A stretch of DNA of 64,000 nucleotides from contig JAKLMB010000006.1 in assembly GCA_022813625.1 (NCBI GenBank), positions 62,001 to 126,000 on the forward strand, given 5' to 3'. Each line of letters opens with the position of its first letter. The stretch's first letter is position 1. Below are positions 56,235 to 64,000 of the stretch, one piece after another. Under the pieces are notes generated by a model. It ran no database searches. It had not been told where the DNA came from and saw only the letters and a program-made list of their open reading frames with translations. The position numbers were made by a program, and so were the translations under genes. Source of the stretch: Aaosphaeria pasadenensis (Eukaryota > Ascomycota > Dothideomycetes > Pleosporales).

Positions 56235-58265
56235 TCAAGAAGTAGGAAGCTGGCTCATTTGTTCCTGTAAGGCTTTCCTATACTGGTCAATTGCGGACTG
56301 GATAGCTCTAGTAAGAGGAGTCATAATATCGTTGACTGCCTTGGCCCCTCCAGGCATGCTGTTGGGGTCAAATTTCCTTCTTCTGCCAGTTCGCTGAGTG
56401 AACGCCTCATTGTCTTTACGGAGCTGATCTATTTTTGCCGTGCGCTCAAGCTCAGCCGTTGTTTCGACAGCCTTGATCCTGTCGAGGGACTTGTCCAATG
56501 TCTCAACGAGCCTTGCGACTTCATTGGCACGATCTGCGTCCCCTGAATAATATACAGCCCAGAAATAGTGCAAAAACTCTACAGTCGTGTTATGGGTCAT
56601 GGAGAGTGTGTCAAATACAGACCTTGATACCCCCAACTTTGCAATTTGCTCATTCGACACAGTATCTTGAGATGATAAAAGATCGTCGTCGTAGGTATGG
56701 CGTTTTTTGATAGCCTTGACGATCTCGGAAGTGGCGGCGGTCCGTGTCGATTTGCTTCCGACTCTGGCCTTCTTTCGCGAGCCACTCTCCTCGTCGCTAC
56801 TGCTATCTTCGTCAATTCCGATAGCTGACTCTAAATTCAGCGCTGCACCAGGCGATATAGTATTCAAGTCTTTATGTATCGTCGACAGCACCTGGCTTGG
56901 TGTGCGTTTGGCGTAAGTAGATGCGCTGGATGACGTGTGAAGTCCTTGGCCAATCGCAAATAGACGCCCTTGGTCCTTTACTTTCAGTACGACACGGTTA
57001 TCTGCTTCCGCGCGCTGCAGATCTCGGAGCTGCAATTCCTTGTATGTATCTTCATCCATACCGACTGGAGCATGGCGATCAACTATGTCCGCTGGCGGAA
57101 CATCCTTCATCATTTTCTCACTCATTCGATTGAGGGTACGGAGAATTGGGACCTTGTCGTAGGAATTGGGGCGCATTGTCCAATCCGGTCGGTTGCCTAG
57201 ACGTTGGCTATGGTTCTGCTCGTTACCTTCAACGTCTAGGAAGTGAGGAACGATCAATTCCTGACCTCCTTGATTTTGCAGAGGATCTGTATCGACATTT
57301 AAATCAAGATACTTGTCGAGGAATGGCACAATGGGATCTGTATCAGGGTTTATCTTTTCACCCTTGAGCTTCTTGAGCAATCTGCTGCCAAAAAATTGAG
57401 ACCAAAACTCATCCTCGGACCGTCGTGGGACATTCTCATTGTATGCTTTCCGTACGAGTGGATGTTGAGCAAAGATGATGTGAATCTGCTCCTTGCTCAA
57501 ATTCATCTTCTTTTCTCCATTGACGTATTGAGGCTTTAGCGCAGCGAGTACATTGTACTTTCCGACGCCTTGGCTGGTTTCAACAGCGTGCGAGCGAAGA
57601 AGGTGAACGCGGTTTTCCCAAAATTGCGTCATGAACTGCTGAGGTCCAATGGACTCTGGCTTCTCCTTATAGGCTTGATCGAATCGCTGGCGCAGAGAGG
57701 GGTTCGAGTTCAGCAATGACTGTTGTAGTTTGATATCCTTGAGCAAAGCTGCACCATCGTATTTATCTTCATCGCCTTTTGCGGAGCCGGCTGCCGCTGC
57801 AGCTACCGTTTGGGCCATTGTCATCGAACCTGAGGCCCCAGCACCGTTACCGGCAGATGGTGTGCCTGGTGCAGGTGTTGGGGCAGATGCAGCATTTTTG
57901 GCAGCCTCAATCCATTTCCGAAGGGTGTCCGTTGTCGCCTGTTGGTCATCGCGAGCGGTAGCTGACGTGAAGGTAAAGGTATGGTTCTCTTTGGCTATGA
58001 TTTTGATGGAAGCTTTCGCGGAGGTCGCTGGGGTTTGCTGTAGATCTGTAGTTTGGTCAACTGATTGAGGAACTCTTGGGCGGTTGTGAAACTACATTGA
58101 CTGAGTACAGACAAGAAAGGCAGACATACTGGTAATCTCTGACACGGGTATGGTCAGCGGAGGGATCGCGCCGTTGGTCGATGTCCAGGACACAGTCCCT
58201 CCACCTTCTGCAGACAATGCGATGGTGCCATCCTGCTTCTTGTACTGTGCCGAAGCTTGGGACAT
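56235..58265 (-). CDS. tfb1: TFIIH core subunit Tfb1/p62
   Basis: Exons 58130-58265 and 56235-58045 (intron gtatgt, ttgac branch, acag; 84 nt) give 648 aa. TFIIH acts in RNA polymerase II initiation and nucleotide-excision repair. The N-terminal PH domain (residues 1 to about 105) contains QYKKQDGTIALS, then VSWTS and KENHTFTFTSATARDDQQ; it binds acidic activators and XPC-type factors. Two BSD domains follow: LRQRFDQAYKEKP...FWENR (residues about 165-205) and HPLVRKAYNENVP...FWSQFF (about 245-275). An acidic/basic linker (DEDSSSDEESGSRKKAR) precedes C-terminal helices. Length and order match fungal Tfb1. It is divergent from the small gene at 58576. Confidence 0.95.
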
Positions 58266-58575
58266 GCTGATGTGGGAAGAGTGGTCATGAACTTTGAGCT
58301 TGAGGCAACGGCTGCTGATGAAAGATACGCCAAGTGATTGTTATTGTCCTACCATCACACGGCCCAATCAGATGATTCGTTTCTCGTTGCACTTTTGCAC
58401 GTGATCTTCTACCCCAGATTGATTTCCCGTCCGCAATCGACAAGCGGAAGATCCCCGTTCCCAACACTCGAAACGACTGTACAACCTCTTTGGAGTGTAC
58501 CGTTGTACCTGTGAAAATGGTTGTGAGCTAAAATAAGAACAATGAGATTGAATTGTGGAAACGAACGCGCACAGA
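58266..58575. promoter_or_regulatory. Compact divergent promoter, 310 bp
   Basis: Lies between the ATGs of tfb1 (-) and the small gene (+). The short distance suggests a bidirectional promoter. No TATA box was seen. Confidence 0.5.
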
Positions 58576-58955
58576 ATGGCAGCTCAAACAGAATTGGATT
58601 CTCGCCTGTTGAATCCATCTGGTTTGACGCAAGACGAGATATTGTTAGACGCCTATGCATCAAACATCTTGCATAGGGTCCGATCGCCGTATGAGAAGCA
58701 AGCCATGTTAGGAACATGACCAAAGACGTCGCAAAAGAGTCGCGATTCAGTTTGCCTAAAACACCCGTTAAACCTCGGCCGTACGAAGTAGACCAGGACC
58801 AAGACTTGGACTTGAACAGGACCTGGAATGTCCGACACGACCGAAAGACCATCGGTATGTTGCCGGATAGACTTCTCGACGGCCGCGGACTCTCCTTTTC
58901 CCTATCGCGGCGGGAGAGATGTGCGGTAGATACCCCAGAATCGTACTTACGATAA
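58576..58955 (+). CDS. Small two-exon gene, unknown product (105 aa)
   Basis: Exon 1 58576-58688 encodes MAAQTELDSRLLNPSGLTQD and continues through EILLDAYASNILHRVRSP. The intron 58689-58750 (gtatga...tcag, 62 nt) restores frame to LPKTPVKPRPYEVDQDQDLD, then NRTWNVRHDRKTIG, stopping at 58955. A gtatgt donor right after TIG means the last 33 residues could be replaced by another exon. The predicted protein is soluble, helical at the N-terminus and acidic in the middle. No known family. The clean in-frame join and head-to-head position with tfb1 support a real gene. Confidence 0.65.
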
Positions 58956-59922
58956 CTGTCTGGTGTGCTTGCGCCTCCTGGGCAAGTAACTGCGGATGTG
59001 GTTAGTTGCTTGACAGGACAGGCTACCGAAGCAGATTGTCTTCCAGTGCCGGATGGCGCAGAGTTAGTCTACGCGCATGCGGGCTTGCAAGCAACGAGTC
59101 GTTTACCTAAGGCTTTACATCATTGGCCAGTGGTTTTGTCCTGCTGCCCTGGCTTCAACTCTTGGATGATGTATCATTGCAGATGATCAATAATGATGAT
59201 GGTATTCCTCGTGATGATCGATTGTGATGATGCTGATGACGAGATGTTACCGTTATCTGGTAGAAAAGAACCACGAGGCCTACAACGATGTAGGTGTATT
59301 ATATGCAACGGCTGCTTGCAAACGTCTACGGAGTACATCAGTATGCTAATTATTGCATACACAGGCCAGGAGCGACGAGACGGGCAACGAGTGTGTGGTG
59401 AAGAAGACACGATGGAACGGAGTACTCCGGGATTCATACACTTCGCATAGTTACCGTACGGCTACCGTACGGCGTACATTTGGGCACCTGTTAGCAGGTA
59501 TGTTGAATATGAGCGGATATGCAGGCCGTGACTTGTTTGGACAAGAGTTAAAGAACCGCACAAGCCCAAATTGATATTTTGATTGTTATTATTGGTATTT
59601 TTATTACGGAGTTCTCGTGCTAGTAGTACTTATTAAGCCCATTCACGAATTGTATGAGGGATTTCAAGGGTTTGTGTGAGAGAAACGCCCAGTGAGGCAC
59701 ACTACTAGCCACTTTGCACTGTGGCTCTTAGCGCCGATTGTGACCGCATCCTGGCATCTTTGGTGTCCGCGTTGGCTTCTCCTCGCCCTCAGAACCAGTT
59801 CAATACTTTCTCCCAAACCCTAATCCACTCACCCACCCTCACAGGAGTTTCCTCCTTCCCCATCCTTCATCGTTTTGATGCCACTCTTCGCTTTTGCGTA
59901 ATTGTTCGTTCTTCATTGCATC
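58956..59922. other. Intergenic, 0.97 kb
   Basis: Promoter and leader of kgd1. A GATGAT-rich run lies at about 59183-59245. The CT-rich tract at 59770-59880 just before the ATG fits a highly expressed fungal gene. Confidence 0.6.
59183..59245. repeat. Imperfect GAT trinucleotide repeat
   Basis: Interrupted GATGAT/TGATGA units. Confidence 0.75.
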
Positions 59923-62900
59923 ATGTTGCGCGCCAGTTTGCACAAGTGCAGCCGGCAGCTCGCAAGCTGTTCGTCGAGAGCAAGCTTCTCTTCCGTGGCT
60001 GCCGCACCCTCGAGAACAGCAGGCATCGCTAGTCGACGACCTCTGGCTCTATCGCATTCCCAGCAGAGGAGAAGCTATGCTATTGCTGCGGAGGATACCG
60101 ACAAGGGCGTTGTACGTTGCTCCGTTCATCCGGAAAGAAATCCTCAATAATCTCCACAATCGCTAACTGCTGAATTCCAGGACCCCAACGATTCCTTCCT
60201 CCAGGGAAACACTGCCAACTATGTCGATGAAATGTACATGCAATGGAAGCGGGATCCTACCAGCGTTCATTACTCATGGCAGGTCTACTTCCGGAATATG
60301 GAGAGCGGCGACATGCCCGTTTCTCAAGCCTTCCAACCACCACCGACTATCGTTCCCGCACCACATGGAGGATTAGGTCCTGATATCAAACCCGGCCTAG
60401 GCATGGCTCCCGGCCAGGGTTCAGATATCATGAACCATTTGAAGGTCCAGTTGCTTGTTCGCGCATACCAGTAGGCTGAAGAATACCCATTGTGACAAAT
60501 CTTGGACATTCTAACCAATGCGACAGGGCCCGAGGACATCACAAGGCCAGAATCGACCCTCTTGGTGAGTCTTCCGTCGCATTTCAGCTCTGTCTGTACT
60601 GACTCGATTAGGTATTCGTTCGGAAGCTGAACAGTTCGGGGTATGATGTCACTAATAAAAGTTTCGCAACATGTTTTGACTAACCAATGTAACAGTACAG
60701 CAAGCCTCGAGAGCTCGAACTGAGCCATTATGCATTTACCGAGAAAGATCTGGACCAAGAGTTCACTCTCGGTCCCGGTATCCTTCCCCGATTCAAGACG
60801 GAAAGCCGTGAGAAGATGACCTTGCGGGAAATTATTGCCGCTTGCGAACGCACATACTGCGGCTCATACGGTATCGAATACATCCACATCCCTGACCGAG
60901 AACAATGCGACTGGCTTCGTGAACGTATCGAGATCCCGCAGCCCTACAAGTACTCCGTAGACGAGAAGAGGCGCATTCTCGACCGTCTCATTTGGGGAAC
61001 AAACTTCGAAAGTTTCTTGGCCACAAAGTACCCCAACGACAAGCGATTTGGTCTTGAGGGTGGCGAGACTCTCATTCCGGGTATGAAGGCCTTGATCGAC
61101 CGCAGTGTCGATTATGGCGTCAAGGATATTGTCATTGGTATGCCTCATCGTGGTCGATTGAACGTCCTCAGCAATGTCGTCAGGAAGCCGAACGAGTCCA
61201 TCTTCAGCGAGTTTGCCGGCACTGCGGACCCGTCTGACGAAGGCTCCGGTGATGTGAAGTATCATTTGGGTATGAACTTCGAGCGCCCGACTCCTTCCGG
61301 CAAGCGAGTGCAGCTCTCTTTGGTTGCCAACCCCTCCCATTTGGAAGCCGAAGATCCCGTCGTTCTTGGAAAGACTCGTGCTATCCTCCACTACAACAAG
61401 GATGAGACCGAGGCTCGCTCAGCAATGGGCGTTCTGCTCCACGGTGATGCCGCTTTCGCTGGTCAGGGTATTGTCTACGAGACCATGGGTTTCCACAATC
61501 TTCCAAGCTACCACACTGGAGGAACTATCCACATCGTCGTAAACAACCAGATTGGTTTCACAACCGACCCCCGTTTCTCTCGTTCAACCCCATACTGCTC
61601 GGATATCGCCAAGGCTATCGACGCTCCCGTCTTCCACGTCAATGGTGACGATGTTGAGGCGCTCAACTTTGTCTGCCAGCTCGCTGCCGACTACCGTGCT
61701 GAGTTCAAGAAGGACGTCGTCATTGATATGGTGTGCTACCGCAAACAGGGACATAACGAGACCGACCAGCCCTTCTTCACGCAGCCAATCATGTACAAGA
61801 AGATCACGGACCACCCACCAGCGCTTGACATCTACGTCAAGAAGTTGCTCGAGGAGAAGACTTTCACTAAGGAGGATATCGATGAGCACAAGTCTTGGGT
61901 CTGGGGAATGCTTGATGAGAGCTTCAACCGCAGCAAGGACTACACCCCAAGCTCTAAGGAGTGGCTCACATCTGCCTGGAACGGTTTCAAGTCTCCCAAG
62001 GAGCTTGCCACCGAGATCTTGCCTCACTTGCCTACCGCTGTTGAGGAATCCCAATTGAAGCATATCGCTGAAGTTATGGGTGACGCACCCAAAGACTTCA
62101 CTGTGCACCGCAACCTCAAACGTATTCTCGCTGGCCGTGCTAAGACCGTCACAGAGGGTAAGAACATCGATATGGCCACTGCTGAGGCTCTCGCCTTTGG
62201 CTCCCTCTGCATGGAAGGCCACCACGTCCGTGTCTCTGGACAGGATGTTGAGCGAGGAACATTCTCCCAGCGTCACGCGGTCCTTCACGACCAAGAGACT
62301 GAGAAGACCTACACGCCTCTCCAGCATCTCAGCGAAGACCAGGAAACCTTCACAATTTCTAACTCATCTTTGAGCGAATTCGGAGTGTAAGTGAACATTG
62401 CATGTGTAGATTCATGTTGGCTAATTTTTATAGTCTCGGCTTTGAGTACGGATACTCGCTGTCTTCTCCCAATGCCCTCGTCATCTGGGAGGCACAATTC
62501 GGTGATTTCGCCAACAACGCCCAATGTATCATTGACCAGTTCGTCGCTTCCGGTGAGACAAAATGGCTGCAGCGAAGCGGTCTCGTCATGAGCTTGCCCC
62601 ACGGATACGATGGCCAAGGTCCAGAGCATTCTTCTGGCCGTATGGAGCGTTACCTGCAGCTTTGCAACGAAGACCCGCGCATCTTCCCCTCCCCTGACAA
62701 GCTTGAACGCCAACACCAGGACTGCAATATGCAAGTCGCATACCTCACCTCGCCCTCCAACATGTTCCACATTCTCCGTCGCCAGATGAACAGGCAGTTC
62801 AGGAAACCTCTCATCCTCTTCTTCTCCAAGTCTCTCCTACGTCACCCCATGGCTCGCTCCAACATTGAGGAGTTCACCGGTGACTCCCACTTCCGATGGG

Positions 62901-63349
62901 TGATCCCCGACCCAGCCCACGAGACCAGCGCGATTGCTTCCCACGACGAGATCAAGCGTGTCATCCTCTGCTCTGGCCAGGTCTACACTGCGCTCGTCAA
63001 GGAGCGCGAGGCCCGCGAGTTGAAGGATGTCGCCATCACTCGCATTGAGCAGCTCCACCCCTTCCCCTGGCAGCAGCTCAAGGAGAACCTCGACTCCTAC
63101 CCCAACGCCGAGAACATCATCTGGTGCCAGGAGGAGCCCCTGAACGCCGGTGCCTGGAGCTTCACCCAGCCCCGCATCGAGACCCTCCTCAACCAGACCG
63201 AGCACCACAACCGCAGGCACGTCATGTACGCTGGACGATCCCCCAGCGCCAGTGTCGCCACCGGTCTCAAGAGCGCGCACAAGAAGGAGGAGGCGCAATT
63301 GCTTGACGATGCTTTCACCGTGAAGCAGGACAAGCTCAAGGGCGAGTAG
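59923..63349 (+). CDS. kgd1: 2-oxoglutarate dehydrogenase E1 component, mitochondrial
   Basis: Six exons: 59923-60111, 60181-60470, 60527-60564, 60612-60640, 60696-62386, 62434-63349, totalling 1050 aa, the usual fungal length. All five introns are GT-AG and frame-consistent, including 38- and 29-nt microexon-like pieces that complete ARGHHKARIDPLG and IRSEAEQFG. Residues 1 to about 50 form a presequence (MLRASLHKCSRQLAS...QQRRSYA). The TPP-dependent core shows MPHRGRLNVL, HGDAAFAGQGIVYETMGF, NNQIGFTTDPR, then YRKQGHNETDQP and the C-terminal SLPHGYDGQGPEHSSGR. It decarboxylates 2-oxoglutarate in the TCA-cycle complex with E2 and E3. The ATG is the first in frame after a CT-rich leader. Confidence 0.97.
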
Positions 63350-64000
63350 AGTGTCAGTTGGCCAGATCACTCGACATATTATTTCAAACGCATTTATATA
63401 TTTGTCGAGCGGGGGCGGGTAGATGTAGGATATCGAAACACGAAAGAACAAGAAAAGGAAAAGCACAAATACAAGACACAAGGTCACACAACCCAGAGTG
63501 CGTTGGGGGGTTTCCTGAAAGGGGAAAGAAAAGATGATTAAAAAAAAAAGAACCAAAGCGAGTGCAAGAGGTTCGATGTAATAGTATATGTTGTTTTTTC
63601 TCTCCCTAGGATTCTCACATCATCGTCACATCACGCCGCTTGACGAACGACACAAACAAATATAAGGTGGTGTCGGAATACTGGGAGAAACTTGGGATAT
63701 AGGGAACCTCTTTTTTCTTTTTTTGAATATGGATAGGAATCTTCTCTTTTTTTCTCGTTCATTTCCTTCGCCTTTCCCCACCACCCACGTCCAAAGTCTT
63801 GACTATTGTGTGTTTTGTGTGTATACATCGTTTTCTTTTTGGCATTTGTTGGGAGTGAGTGTATAGTAAGTACGTGTGAGACGGGGCTGATAAGGGGGAG
63901 GAAAGCCTCGGTTGGACAGTATTCGTACGTAGTCGGTGTATGTAAAAAGTGGTTTCTTCTCTTTAGCCCTTGCTCTCTCCTCTGTCACGTACGTGGTGAA
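63350..64000. other. kgd1 3' flank to window end
   Basis: 3' UTR region with A-rich and T-rich runs (63541-63550, 63711-63725). Nothing further was recognised before the edge. Confidence 0.6.

Noticed and set aside
61584..62327. 247-codon minus-strand frame
   Set aside because: Antisense shadow of the strongly codon-biased kgd1 exon.
62837..63556. 239-codon minus-strand frame
   Set aside because: Antisense to the last kgd1 exon and its 3' UTR; no family features.
1..64000. Transposons, CRISPR arrays, repeat-induced mutation tracts
   Set aside because: No transposase or reverse-transcriptase frames, long terminal repeats, spaced repeats or extended AT-only tracts were seen.

Overview
The window is nuclear DNA from a filamentous ascomycete (Pezizomycotina). 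The support for this is the many 49-110 nt introns with GTA/GTR donors and CTAAC-like branch sites, several fungus-restricted families (DLT1, RTA1-like, choline/GABA-type permease, MCH-type MFS, a fungal seven-helix-type membrane protein) and a peroxisomal thiolase with a PTS2 signal. Genes lie on both strands without operons. I saw no transposon, CRISPR array, rRNA or convincing tRNA. The species cannot be named from this sequence.

Layout. 1-1771 (+): 3' end of the Mot1/BTAF1 Swi2/Snf2 ATPase, cut by the left edge. 4654-5500 (-): repeat-rich GPI-type cell-wall protein. About 5.5-10.3 kb: no assignable gene, with a long pyrimidine-rich plus strand. 10317-11801 (-): coiled-coil plus F-box-like (2EXR-type) protein. 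13252-14757 (-): 3-ketoacyl-CoA thiolase. 15411-16454 (-): WBP2-like protein with WW-binding motifs. 17319-19872 (-): 800-residue MACPF-like protein. 21048-22358 (+): DLT1. 22801-28717: flavin monooxygenase (-), FAD oxidoreductase (+) and membrane-anchored SAM methyltransferase (+), a possible three-gene metabolic set. 29513-32538 (+): small unknown protein, divergent ribosomal P1-like stalk protein, UPF0303/HbpS-like protein. 32996-36102: convergent MFS monocarboxylate-type transporter (+) and choline/amino-acid permease (-). 37662-38937 (-): fungal membrane protein. 41941-43026 (+): RTA1-like. 43252-44205 (-): mitochondrial ribosome recycling factor. 44459-45712 (-): unknown protein. 47020-48762 (+): mitochondrial DUF1992/DNAJC28-like protein. 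49513-51303 (-): low-complexity orphan. 54311-54915 (+): unknown three-exon gene. 56235-58265 (-): TFIIH subunit Tfb1/p62, divergent from a small unknown gene at 58576-58955 (+). 59923-63349 (+): 2-oxoglutarate dehydrogenase E1.

How they work together. Most neighbours are unrelated housekeeping or membrane genes. Three products are predicted mitochondrial (RRF, DUF1992 protein, OGDH E1), two belong to RNA polymerase II transcription (Mot1, Tfb1) and one is peroxisomal. The only stretch that looks like a functional set is 22.8-28.7 kb. There a COG2907-like flavoprotein lies beside a methyltransferase whose fold motif resembles cyclopropane-fatty-acid-synthase-type enzymes, and a flavin monooxygenase diverges from the same 0.6-kb promoter. 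By analogy with bacterial lipid-modifying loci this could act on acyl chains, but that is inference.

All exon joins were derived by eye from GT-AG (one GC-AG) signals and frame continuity. None is supported by transcript data here.
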